Origin: an uncultured Fibrobacter sp.
Lineage (GTDB): Bacteria; Fibrobacterota; Fibrobacteria; Fibrobacterales; Fibrobacteraceae
Length of the DNA stretch: 64,000 nucleotides
Assembly (NCBI GenBank): GCA_946183925.1
Contig: CAMHDS010000001.1
Coordinates: forward strand, 1 to 64,000
Direction of reading: 5' to 3'
In this document: positions 10,801 to 19,800 of the stretch, piece after piece
How the letters are laid out: every line of letters starts with the position of its first letter
Position numbering within the stretch: the first letter of the stretch is position 1
Notes under the pieces: generated by a model
Told to the model about the DNA's origin: nothing
The model's database searches: none
Seen by the model: the letters and a program-made list of their open reading frames with translations, nothing else
Position numbers and translations under genes: made by a program

Positions 10801-10852
10801 CACCACCAAGGGAACCTACTACCACAACGGCAAGAGAGTTATAATTAAATAG
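7823..10852 (+). CDS. Secreted GLUG-type repeat surface protein with C-terminal sorting-like tail
   Basis: Signal peptide; GLUG-type segments (GGVVGYNYGATIKNTHV; GGIAGRVAGNSLIDNCHS); tail MDRWYDLQGRKLNGKPTTKGTYYHNGKRVIIK. Confidence 0.75.
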   Translation: MVNMIGFILFTLFLATGTFAESVFSGGDGSSDNPYLIATTDDMAQLAADVNAVGENLYYGKHFRLTSNLDYTNVTKDEAGNNYTPVGLFYSDGITNKPFRGFFDGYGHTIKGIRVSYRNDISGGTNGVGIFGFIQDGSVKNLTVEDCVFKGTTVGGVVGYNYGATIKNTHVKSSVIISSDESPTANHGGIAGRNHLGTVEGNISEAQVICNEGQSCSIFGGIVGHALSSTTKNNLYLGTTVEGGSYVGWIVGKIENTYPFDGNIYPSSLVGGGAGRENESTGLDIAGAAKPRSISLQDNISLVPGEPEVSYSNGLKVYSWGLKYDGVTYYKPNGTISLAYNGNTFISGFQCSGSDGCDVSGSTLTIGFDVEGTATEVSTVASTGSANDPYLIMSASDWDHLVQMVAQGETFSGKFFKLTNNISVTTMVGSDSTTKYFAGTFDGAGNTITVSYGDSDHRIKQPFTAPFRFVNSGTIKNLHTAGSIYIGAQKDYKFAGGIAGRVAGNSLIDNCHSRVTIDTDAYGDRSHGGLVGIIKNGATTISNSYFNGKLLGQLVHGIGGLVGWAESRAGAGPTTLTLTNCLFKPTQVYLATADNSDFATLARTSGSNLIITNCYYTQALGTVQGTKVSKSVSTNDLDTIVTAADGEVYYIPTNATISGISNTYNQGTSTADVVPVVEIGGQALTYGDDYTFSITKGENPVGETLSELGEHTITIQGNRKYAGTISTTFQVVHVSQYGAITITANGTSTIAYIDGDFREKVETVIDHNIEVSSVTFNRTFNVRSDDTPVYSTIMLPFSIKAGEVGGATFYQLTGFEKNAEGKWKEAVVTPIGNNVDLAANTPYLLEATESTISFNNQSPLTLNTTTGTKSVSFGNWEFRGTYSYIEYADSLQLIGRAYGFAGQNNDGIKIGEFVKVGSGAWTVPMRAYLVYIEDNSSPKSAAGAAFDLPETMEVVIVNSEGKSIGGGTLNTVTGEIRMDRWYDLQGRKLNGKPTTKGTYYHNGKRVIIK

Positions 10853-10860
10853 GAGCAATC

Positions 10861-10998
10861 ATGAATCAGGAAACCAAAAAGAAAGAATACACCAAGCCCG
10901 AGATGGAAATGATGGCATTTAGCCACCAAACAAATCTTCTCCTTGACTGTAGCGATCCAGGAAATGATGGTTGTTTGCATAGCGGCGGTACCGACTAA
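10861..10998 (+). CDS. Small Cys-containing peptide, possible RiPP-like/FCB KPE-type peptide
   Basis: ATG...TAA encodes MNQETKKKEYTKPEMEMMAFSHQTNLLLDCSDPGNDGCLHSGGTD (45 aa), 8 nt after the upstream stop; too short for the ORF track. Confidence 0.6.
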   Translation: MNQETKKKEYTKPEMEMMAFSHQTNLLLDCSDPGNDGCLHSGGTD

Positions 10999-11098
10999 CC
11001 CCTCCCCTTGTCATGGTTTATGATCATCGGCACAAAGATTTCCCGTCAAGCGTGGAATGACAATGCCGGTTTTAGCATCGCCCATTCAACACAACGGA

Positions 11099-11130
11099 AA
11101 GGTCCCGCATTTCTGCGGGACTTTTCCTTT
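11099..11130. terminator. Hairpin terminator
   Basis: AAGGTCCCGCAtttcTGCGGGACTTTTCCTTTT. Confidence 0.7.
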
Positions 11131-11146
11131 TAAACATCAACGGGAA

Positions 11147-11887
11147 TTACTTTCCGAATTCCTTGGTGTAGGCGGCGGTATTCTTGGCACCGGCCTTCTT
11201 CAGTTCCTTGATCAGGCGGGTGTAGCCTTCGTTCTTGGCCCAGTCCATCACGGAGTAGCCTTGGCCGCACTTTACGTTCACATCTACGCCCTTCTTGATG
11301 AGGAACATCATGGCGTCGTAGTGACCACCCTTCACCGTCAGGTGAATCGGATAATAACCATCAGGGCTCTTGACTTCGAGGGGGGCGCCTGCGTCGGCCA
11401 GCAGTTCCAGCATGTCCACCTTGCCAGTCTTGGCGGCAATGGTCACGGCCGTGCCCAGGTTCTGCACGTCTACGCCCTCTTTCTTGAGCTGGGCAAGGAG
11501 CAGGCTCACCACTTCCTTGTTGCCCATCATCACGGCGTTGTCGATTACCTGTTCGCCGTTACCGTTACGAACGTTGGCCTTGGCGCCATGCTCGAACAAG
11601 TAGTTCAGCACCATCACGTTGCCCTTGTTGGCGGCGATGGCCACGGCGTTGTTGCCATTGTCAGCGGCGGCGTCAATTTCCATAGAAGCCTGCAAGAACA
11701 AGGTCATCTTGGCGGTATCGCTGTTCACCGCATAAGACACGAACTGGTTCGGCGTAAAGGCGATTTTCTGCTTCGTCAGGTACTTACGCACGGACTGGGG
11801 ATCGTTGGGGTCCATCGTATCGTTACAGGCGGTAAGGCCAGCTGCCAGCAGGCCCATAGCGCACAATCCAAGGATTTTTTTGTTCAT
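11147..11887 (-). CDS. Ankyrin-repeat lipoprotein
   Basis: MNKKILGLCAMGLLAAGLTACND lipobox; ankyrin-like repeats (GNNAVAIAANKGNVMVLNYLFEHGAKANVRN; GYYPIHLTVKGGHYDAMMFLIKKGVDVNVK). Confidence 0.85.
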   Translation of the reverse strand: MNKKILGLCAMGLLAAGLTACNDTMDPNDPQSVRKYLTKQKIAFTPNQFVSYAVNSDTAKMTLFLQASMEIDAAADNGNNAVAIAANKGNVMVLNYLFEHGAKANVRNGNGEQVIDNAVMMGNKEVVSLLLAQLKKEGVDVQNLGTAVTIAAKTGKVDMLELLADAGAPLEVKSPDGYYPIHLTVKGGHYDAMMFLIKKGVDVNVKCGQGYSVMDWAKNEGYTRLIKELKKAGAKNTAAYTKEFGK

Positions 11888-11986
11888 TTTCGGGGCTCCG
11901 TAATAGTTTTTTCGTTTTCTGTCACTAAAATTACACTTTTTTTCGGGAAAATACACAATTTTTTCAAAAAAAAGCGATTTTTTGCA

Positions 11987-14134
11987 TTATTTTCGGATGA
12001 TGAGCTTGTCGCCAATGCGGATTTTGGTATCCTTGAGGTCGTTCCAGCGGACAATGTCCTCGATGGTCACGCCGTACTGGCGAGAAATGTCCCACAGACC
12101 CTCCCCCTTCTTGACCACATGGACCCGCTCCTTGGCGGACTTTGCCGGCTTGGCCGACGATTTCTCGCTAGAAGACTTGTCCGCCTTAGCCTGCTTTTCA
12201 GAAGATTTCGGGGCGTTCTTCACCACGGTCTGGGTAAACTCCGGAATCACCAGGGAATCCCCTACAGAAAGGCGGTGGCTGTAGCCGCCGTTGGCCTCCA
12301 GAAGCATCACCACAGGCACGCCGAACTTCTTCGCGATCTCGGCATAGGTGTCGCCCTCACCCACCACGTAGCGTTCGCCCTTGGCAAGCTTCGGAGCCGA
12401 ACTCGCCTGGGGCACCACGGGTTTCAGTTCCGGCTTGGACACGAATAGGGTATCCCCTGGATTCACCACGTGATCTTCCTTCATGGAATTCCACACTCGG
12501 ATGCTTTCTTGAGATACGCCAAAGAGCCGAGCCACCGTAGCCACGTTGTCGCCCAGCTTGGCCACATAGGTCTTGACCTTCGCAGGCTTCTTGCCCGTAG
12601 ATTTCTTGGGGGTGACCTTGATGGGAATCAGCAGGGTCTGCCCCGCACGGATACGGGTGCCCTTCATGTCGTTGGCCTGCTGGAGTTCCTTCACCGAAAT
12701 GCCATACTGGCGCGAAATCACGCCCAGGCTTTCGCCCCGCTTGACCTTGTGGTGGTGCCAGCTAGAAAAGTTGTTCTTTTCCATCTTGTCGTAGCCATCT
12801 ACAAAGGCGCTGCGGGTTCCCACCGGCAGACGCAACAGGTAAGAATCCCTGTTGGGCGGCGTGCACCACTTGACCAGTTCCATGTTCAGGCTCCGCAGGG
12901 TGTCTTCAGGGACCTTCAAAACCTTGGCCACTTCCTCCAGCGGGAAAGAGTCAAAAACCGTCACCGTATCAAAGTCGGGCCTGTACTGGCGATTGATTTT
13001 CATGTCGTACTGTTCAGGATAATGCCCGATAACCATAGCGGCCAAAATGCGAGGCACATAGCGCATGGTTTCCTTGGGCAGTTCCAGGTCCCAGTAGGTC
13101 ACCACCTGGGTGGTGTCCCAGGTAGAATCGGCCATCTTCTCCTTGACTAGGCGGCGCACGCGGCCCTCACCGCAATTGTAGGCGGCCATGGCCAACAGCC
13201 AGTCGTTGAATTCGTTGTACAGGCGCGACAGATACTTGAGGGCAGCCGTAGTGGCCATTTCCGGATTGCGGCGCATGTCCACCCAATAATCGACTTGAAG
13301 GCCATAGCGTTTGCCCGTCTCCGGAATGAACTGCCACATGCCGCTGGCCTTGGCACGGCTATAGGCCTTCAGCTTGAAACCGGATTCCACCAGGGCGAGG
13401 TAAATCAGGTCGCGGGGCATGCCCATCTCGTCGAGTTTAGAATAAACTAACGAATCATAGGCAGTCTTGCGGTTAAGGGAGCCTTCTGTAAAGGACCTCG
13501 CCCCGCCGCTCATGTAGAAAATTTCTTGCATCACCCTTTCGTTGAACACCACGGGCAGCGTAAACTGAGCCACATCCACCGTATCCAAGAAGTTTTCGAT
13601 AACCTGCAAGGCAGCGCTATCCGCGGCGCTTTCGTCCAGGGCATCCACGCCCTCGATAGACACTTCGTTCTGCTCGAACACCCCTGCATCTACACCGATT
13701 TCAGAAATGTTGGGGTAAACCTCGTCCAGGGCATCCACAATGCGGAGCGGCATCTGTGCCCGGTATATGGAATCAACGGATTCGGGAACGTTATGGTAAA
13801 GGGTGTCGTGCTTTTCGGCGATGAACTGCCGCAGGGATTCGTCCAGGTAATGCCTGGCCAAGAGCCATTCCTGGTTGTCCATGGCCTCCAGGGCGTACTG
13901 GTAATAGGTCCAAGAAGGCCTTACCGCCAGGGAATCGTGAACCCTTTCCCGGAGGGCCACCTGGGCAAAGGACTCAGAGCCATCTTCGGAATACACCAAA
14001 GAATCGGGCTTGCCGACAGGGCCGCCCGAAGGAACATCGTTTGCAACTGGAGCCTGTGCCGGGGCACAGGCGGCTAGCAGGATAGCCGAAAGAAAGGTTC
14101 CTAGTACTACGATATGCCTAGAAAGGCATATCAC
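11987..14134 (-). CDS. mltD: Membrane-bound lytic murein transglycosylase D-like lipoprotein with LysM repeats
   Basis: SLT domain (ALVESGFKLKAYSRAKASGMWQFIPETGKRYGL; AAYNCGEGRV) and LysM-type repeats; GTG start overlaps the upstream TGA. Confidence 0.85.
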   Translation of the reverse strand: MICLSRHIVVLGTFLSAILLAACAPAQAPVANDVPSGGPVGKPDSLVYSEDGSESFAQVALRERVHDSLAVRPSWTYYQYALEAMDNQEWLLARHYLDESLRQFIAEKHDTLYHNVPESVDSIYRAQMPLRIVDALDEVYPNISEIGVDAGVFEQNEVSIEGVDALDESAADSAALQVIENFLDTVDVAQFTLPVVFNERVMQEIFYMSGGARSFTEGSLNRKTAYDSLVYSKLDEMGMPRDLIYLALVESGFKLKAYSRAKASGMWQFIPETGKRYGLQVDYWVDMRRNPEMATTAALKYLSRLYNEFNDWLLAMAAYNCGEGRVRRLVKEKMADSTWDTTQVVTYWDLELPKETMRYVPRILAAMVIGHYPEQYDMKINRQYRPDFDTVTVFDSFPLEEVAKVLKVPEDTLRSLNMELVKWCTPPNRDSYLLRLPVGTRSAFVDGYDKMEKNNFSSWHHHKVKRGESLGVISRQYGISVKELQQANDMKGTRIRAGQTLLIPIKVTPKKSTGKKPAKVKTYVAKLGDNVATVARLFGVSQESIRVWNSMKEDHVVNPGDTLFVSKPELKPVVPQASSAPKLAKGERYVVGEGDTYAEIAKKFGVPVVMLLEANGGYSHRLSVGDSLVIPEFTQTVVKNAPKSSEKQAKADKSSSEKSSAKPAKSAKERVHVVKKGEGLWDISRQYGVTIEDIVRWNDLKDTKIRIGDKLIIRK
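14111..14132. promoter_or_regulatory. Perfect inverted repeat over the coupled stop/start of the acidic protein and mltD
   Basis: GATATGCCT-agaa-AGGCATATC (9-bp stem, 4-nt loop). Confidence 0.5.
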
Positions 14135-14334
14135 TGGTCGTAATCCAGGTCTTCGGCGTAGTCGGACCAAATCTGGTCGCGCTTGAAGGACGGCTGGTCA
14201 AAATCGACCTCTTCGTCCAGTTCTTCCTCCTCCTCCTCGATTTCCTCTTCGATTTCCTCGTTGGGGAAAGGAAGGGAATTATCAAAAGAATCACTCTTCG
14301 GCCTACGGCCGCAATGGTACGCATAGTTCAACAT
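14131..14334 (-). CDS. Small highly acidic protein
   Basis: MLNYAYHCGRRPKSDSFDNSLPFPNEEIEEEIEEEEEELDEEVDFDQPSFKRDQIWSDYAEDLDYDQ; stop overlaps the mltD GTG. Confidence 0.5.
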   Translation of the reverse strand: MLNYAYHCGRRPKSDSFDNSLPFPNEEIEEEIEEEEEELDEEVDFDQPSFKRDQIWSDYAEDLDYDQ

Positions 14335-14344
14335 AGAATTCTCC

Positions 14345-14530
14345 TCAGTGCAGGACACGACTGATTCCAACCAGGATTACCCCGCTCATCACCAAAGACG
14401 CCACTATCTGGAGCACGATGATGACCCTATTGACGCGGTAGGCCTTTTGGGCCTTTCTGTGCCAAGGAGGGAGTCCTGATTTAGTCTCTCGGTTCGGTTC
14501 CACGAGTGGAAATGTATACATAAACTTCAA
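14345..14530 (-). CDS. Small single-TM membrane protein
   Basis: RVIIVLQIVASLVMSGVILVGI hydrophobic segment; co-oriented with downstream genes. Confidence 0.45.
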   Translation of the reverse strand: MKFMYTFPLVEPNRETKSGLPPWHRKAQKAYRVNRVIIVLQIVASLVMSGVILVGISRVLH

Positions 14531-14570
14531 AAAGTCAATACCTTTGTGAAAAAAAATTAAATTTTTTGCG

Positions 14571-16607
14571 ATGAATGCCAGAAAAATATTCCTAAGTCTT
14601 TGTCTAGCAACGACTTACGCTTTTTCGCATACCGGTGCCATTCGCAACGGTGACGGCTTCAGGGTACCCTCGTCCACCACCCTAGGTCAGGGATTTTTCT
14701 TCTTTTCCGGGAATTTCGAGAACCTGAGCGACGGCTCCCCCATGGCTATCGACGGATTTAACGAATCCAGAAACAACCGAAAATACAAAGTTCCAAGTAA
14801 TATTCCCTCCTCAGGAGGTGCCTTACAAGCTTCATACGCCCCTTTGGACTTTTTTGAATTCGGTCTATACCAACCCATCTACTACGATGGAAAAGTTGAG
14901 GAAACTGAATTCGACGCCATAGGACTCGGAGATTTGCAGATATACGGCAAAGCCTCTCTCCCTACAGATTTTCCTCTAAAACCCGCAATATCTTTCGAAG
15001 TTTTCTCCCCTACTGGTTCCAAAGATGCAGGTTTTAGGCCAAGACGCATCTGGAACATCAAAGACAACAAGACACATGCCTATACCTATGACAACTGGTC
15101 CGTAGCCACGACCTTGTTCCTAACGCTTGAACTCTTTGAAGTAGTACAATGGAACAACTACATAGGACACTTTAGTACCGAGTACGTGATGTGGGGAACC
15201 GGCCTAAATCTTTTTCCACACAAATTAATTTCTGTTATCCTCGAAATATCTGGAGAAACCAAGATTACCAAGACAAGAATCAGCAATCATCTAGTCAACG
15301 ATGCACTCCGCTTTTCTCCGGCATTAAAACTGCACCTGCCCCAAAATTTCAATTTACTTCTTGGCGTAGATTTAGGATTGGACTATTTTCGAGGAACAAA
15401 ACTTAGTAACGGACATCTAGTAAAACGAGACAATGGCAATAAAGAAATTTCTTATGCGGTCTCCGGATCGCCAAAGATTTCAATGACCGTCGGCATTAGC
15501 AAAGCCATTGACTTCAGTTGGAAAGACGCCGACCGCGATGGTGTGCCCGATCGTTTGGATATGTGTCCGGGATCTGCACGCGACATGGTGGTAAACAACC
15601 GCGGATGCCCCGTTGACGAAGACCAGGATGGTGTGCTAAATATCGTGGACGACTGTCCGGGAACACCCTTGGGCGTAAAGGTGGACTTTTTGGGATGTCC
15701 GCTGGATCAAGACAAAGACGGAGTACCCGACTACAAGGACACTTGCGCCAACACTCCAGACGGCATGGCCGTAGATGCAGTCGGCTGCAAGCTGGACACC
15801 GATGGCGACGGAGTTGACGACAATGCGGACCAGTGCCCGAACACCCGCAAAGACGACCCCGTAGACGGCAAGGGCTGTCCCCTGGACGAAGACCACGACG
15901 GAGTGCTTAACGAAAACGATGCCTGTCCGAACACGCCCGAGGGCTGGAAAATCAACGCCTTCGGATGCCCCATGGACGAAGACCGGGACGGAATCCCCGA
16001 CGAGGTAGATTCCTGCCCCGGCACGGAGCTTGGGGAAACCGTTAACAAGGACGGTTGTCCCGTAGATACCGACGGAGACGGTGTTTCCGACCTGCACGAC
16101 AACTGCACCGAAACCCCGAAGGACTACCCCGTAGACAAAGACGGTTGTCCGACGGACACCGACAAAGACGGGGTACCAGATGCTATCGACCAATGCCCCA
16201 AAACCCCTGCAGGAGCCGTTGTAGACAGCCTGGGATGCATCATGGACTCCGATTTTGACGGAGTGCCCGACCATCTGGACAAATGCCCTGCCACACTTCC
16301 AAAAGTCAAGGTAGACGAAAGCGGATGCGCCCGCAACACCAAGCAGGACCTGAGCGCAATCGCCAAAGAAATCAAGTTCTTCAAGAACTCCGACAAGCTT
16401 ATCGCCTCTAGCTACACCGCTCTGAACGACGTCATAGAACTCATGCGCAAGCACAATTTTACGCTTGAGGTAAGTGGTCCCGAAGGAAAGATAAACGCCA
16501 TCGGCAAGTACCTAGATGGCAAGGGATTTGACTCCAAGCTCGTGACGCTCACGCCCAAGGCTGGCGAAATCAAGTTCATCGCCACCGGCGTAAAGTACGA
16601 GGAGTAG
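14571..16607 (+). CDS. Outer-membrane protein with thrombospondin type 3 repeats and OmpA-like C-terminus
   Basis: Signal peptide; repeated DxDxDGVPDxxDxCPxTPxGxxVDxxGCPxD units (about 8-9). Confidence 0.88.
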   Translation: MNARKIFLSLCLATTYAFSHTGAIRNGDGFRVPSSTTLGQGFFFFSGNFENLSDGSPMAIDGFNESRNNRKYKVPSNIPSSGGALQASYAPLDFFEFGLYQPIYYDGKVEETEFDAIGLGDLQIYGKASLPTDFPLKPAISFEVFSPTGSKDAGFRPRRIWNIKDNKTHAYTYDNWSVATTLFLTLELFEVVQWNNYIGHFSTEYVMWGTGLNLFPHKLISVILEISGETKITKTRISNHLVNDALRFSPALKLHLPQNFNLLLGVDLGLDYFRGTKLSNGHLVKRDNGNKEISYAVSGSPKISMTVGISKAIDFSWKDADRDGVPDRLDMCPGSARDMVVNNRGCPVDEDQDGVLNIVDDCPGTPLGVKVDFLGCPLDQDKDGVPDYKDTCANTPDGMAVDAVGCKLDTDGDGVDDNADQCPNTRKDDPVDGKGCPLDEDHDGVLNENDACPNTPEGWKINAFGCPMDEDRDGIPDEVDSCPGTELGETVNKDGCPVDTDGDGVSDLHDNCTETPKDYPVDKDGCPTDTDKDGVPDAIDQCPKTPAGAVVDSLGCIMDSDFDGVPDHLDKCPATLPKVKVDESGCARNTKQDLSAIAKEIKFFKNSDKLIASSYTALNDVIELMRKHNFTLEVSGPEGKINAIGKYLDGKGFDSKLVTLTPKAGEIKFIATGVKYEE

Positions 16608-16715
16608 GGGTTAGGGGCTAGGATTTAGGATTTAGGATCTAGGGGCTAGGATCTAGGGGCTAGGATCTAGGGACTAGGATCTAGGGGTTAGGTTTTAGGT
16701 TATAGGAATTAGGGT
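16605..16715 (+). repeat. Degenerate heptamer array (NTAGGNN), starting at the stop codon
   Basis: TAGGGGT TAGGGGC TAGGATT TAGGATT TAGGATC TAGGGGC TAGGATC ... TAGGTTT TAGGTTA TAGGAAT TAGGGT. Confidence 0.9.
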
Positions 16716-16794
16716 CGCGGGTCTCAAGAAGTGTCATCCTGAGCGCGACCGCGCGAAGGATCCAGGCCAGCGTTTCGTCTCTGGTATAAACGGC

Positions 16795-16822
16795 AAAAGC
16801 CCTGCGTTGCAGGGCTTTTTAC
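16795..16822. terminator. Hairpin terminator
   Basis: AAAAGCCCTGCgtTGCAGGGCTTTTT. Confidence 0.7.
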
Positions 16823-16872
16823 TTATAGTCTTGTTCGTGTTTTCCCGGCATTCGCCGGGATGACAGCCAAGG

Positions 16873-19800
16873 CTACTTCTTGCCGGACTTGGGACGCTTG
16901 TAACCGAAGGACTTCAGCAGATCCTCCGTGACCTTCTTCTTTCGTCCCATCACGTTCGTATTGGCGGCGTCATCAAAGGGAGGCAGATCGCAGCGTAGCT
17001 CACTCCTCATGGTGATTTCCGTCTTGTAAATGTAAGCCCCGGTAGCATACAGGCGGCCACTATCGGTATGGAGGTCGCCGTTTTTGTCGGGCTTCATTTC
17101 AAAGTACAGGGTCAGCACACCGGCATCGCTTGCATAGCTCGGGTCGTTCAACTCCTGAGTGAAGCCGAAGTAGTCCACAAACTGTCCCAAGGAAGTATAG
17201 ACCCAAATCTTTGCCTTCATCTCGGTGTTGTACAGGTTCGCCTTGCTGATATCGCTACCCAGCTCCGCCTTGAAATCGGCATCGCAATGATCCTTGACGA
17301 ATTCATCGACAGTAACCCTCTTGCTGCCCACGGCATCCACTGCATCCAGCAAAATCATGCCATCTGCACCGACCAGGTCGTCAAGTGTGGCAAGACCATC
17401 AACAGAATTGATTACCGGCACCTTGGTCTGAATTCCAAGGGTCGGTCCCAGGTGGCCCTTCAGACCAGGATAAACGGAATCATGAGCCACTTCCTTGTTC
17501 TTGAAACTTCCGCCCACCTGAGTCTCGATTTCCTTGTCGGCCTGAGGATTGTAAATGGATATAGCGAAGGTCTGACCCTTTTCAGGCTCCTTGCTGGCGT
17601 AATACTTATCCACATCTTCCTGGGTAATGGACGTTACCGGCTTTTCCACGGAAATATCCACGTCCTTGGTGTTCTTGGCCATGACAAACACCACATCGGA
17701 GGCCTCGTTACCGGCCTTGTCACGATAGAGGCGGACAATCTCGTTCACTTCGCCAGATTGCAGGCCTTCGAATGTAAGACTATCCTGGGGCACGCATCCA
17801 CGACCATCGCCGAAATCAACGCACCACATTACTTCAACCATGTTGGAATGAAGCACTGAGTCATTTGCAGGCGACATAATCTTCACCTTGGGTGGAATCA
17901 GGTCCACAACGATGTACACGGACTGGGTCGAAGAATTACCCATCTCGTTCACATAGGTATAGCTTACTGAATAACCAACGTTGCCATCCTTGTCCTTAGT
18001 CACCTTGCCCTTCTGGTCCACCGTGTAGCTCACCTGTACCGTGGTCTCACCCATGCCCTTAGCCTTTGTGGTAAAGTCGTAGGTCACGGAGTACAGAATC
18101 TCGCCCTCGGTCAGGGAGTACATATACACAGGAGCAGCATCGCCGGTACCAGAGTTTGCACTTCCGGAACCACTGTTACCACTGGAGCCATTGCCACCAT
18201 TGGAGCCACTGTTCGTCCCAGCGTTCGTACCGCTGTTGCCGCCGTTAGAGCCGGACCCGCCGTTGGAACCGGAATTCCCAGCATTGGAGCCTGAGCCGCT
18301 ATTAGAGGCCGTATTGTTCACCGTGGTGGTCTTCAGGGGCTGACCTGTAGCAGCATCGGCCATATAGGACACATTCACCACTTTGCCGCCCACATTCACC
18401 TGGTAAGATACCGTAATGACCTCGATGGAATCAATCTTTCCGTTGGCGCCAATCACCGGGATCTTTTCCACGTTGCCGTCCTTATCCATCACGTACGAAA
18501 TCGTCACATCCACGCCGGCAACCTTTTCCGTGTAAGAGACCTTGACCAGGTCTTTGTTGTACTGGGAGTATGTTACTTCGGTAGCAGGATGTTCATTGAG
18601 CACCGGCGCCGCAGCGGTGATTTTGTCCATGACGTTGTAAGTACTAGACGGGATGGTCACTGGTTCCAGCTCCGTATTCACCGTAAAGGTATGGCTTTCG
18701 TAATTGCAAGTCGAATCCGTATAGGACTGATCAAGAACCGGTTCCTTCACCGTAATCACGATGTCGTTGTTCTTCTTGTTCACGTATACAGAGGTGTCTC
18801 CCTCGGCAGGGGTTTCCACCAGGGTGTAAATATTTGCGCCATTATCGTGGTTGGCAGAAGTAGTCACCGTCACTTCGGGAGTTCGCGTACTGACAAAGAT
18901 TCCCACGGTCTCTGTAACACCACTATTCTTGGCAGGGTCCGTATAGGTCAGAGTCACCACATTGAAGCCTTCCTTGAGGTTTGTCAGCAGGGTGTCGGGC
19001 ATCTGCTTACCATCGGCTGTCCACTGAAGGAGCATGGTATTCTCGTTAATGTACAGGGTTCCCTCTGGATTGGTCTGGCTCCAGGCGCCACTACCCGTTT
19101 CGGCGTATGTCACCTGAATGTTGGAGGTTTCCTTGACATCCGTAATCTTGATGGTAACAGTCGCCGTGTCGGCATTGCCGTCCTGGTCGTAGACACGTAC
19201 CACTAAGCTGTAAGAAGTCTTGGCTTCGTAATCGAATACTGCGCTAGTCTTGATGACACCCGTCTTTGAATCGATAGTGAACAAGTCCGTATCACCACCG
19301 ATAGCCTGGTAGGTGTTCTGCAGGTTCTCGTTCTTTGTATCCGGATCATAGAGTTCCAAGGTTCCCACCTTGGTTCCCTTGGGCTGGTTCTCAGCCACCG
19401 TCATGGTGGCGTCCTCGATTTCGGCACCATCGTTGATATCGCGGATGGCGATAGTTACAATCGTCTCTGTACTACGGAGTTCTTCTGCATCCTTGGAGAA
19501 CACCTTAATCTTGAATACCGAGTCAGCACGGACAGCCATCAGAGTTTCAAAATCGATATCCTTGGCAACCGTAATTATTCCCGTTACAGAATCAATGGCA
19601 AAGACCTGGCCATCGTTACCGCCGTTAAAGTGGTATGTCAGTGCGCCATTTTCCGGATCTGTTCCGGTAATGGTCCCAACCACAGTGCCCACGACCGTAT
19701 GTTCGTCAATGGTCTGGTCTGGAATTCCAGTAACAGAAGGTTTTTCATTGCCATCGCTCACAGTAATCTTTACGGTCTTGTCAACATAAAGAGTGTCCTT

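Noticed and set aside
11057-12448. 463-aa plus-strand ORF
   Set aside because: Covers opposite strands of the ankyrin lipoprotein and mltD genes; no recognisable domains.
18120-18310. Gly/Ser/Asn-rich tandem repeat in the adhesin as a mobile or CRISPR-like repeat
   Set aside because: Codes for an in-frame low-complexity linker (GSGSNAGNSGSNGG...), normal for large surface proteins.
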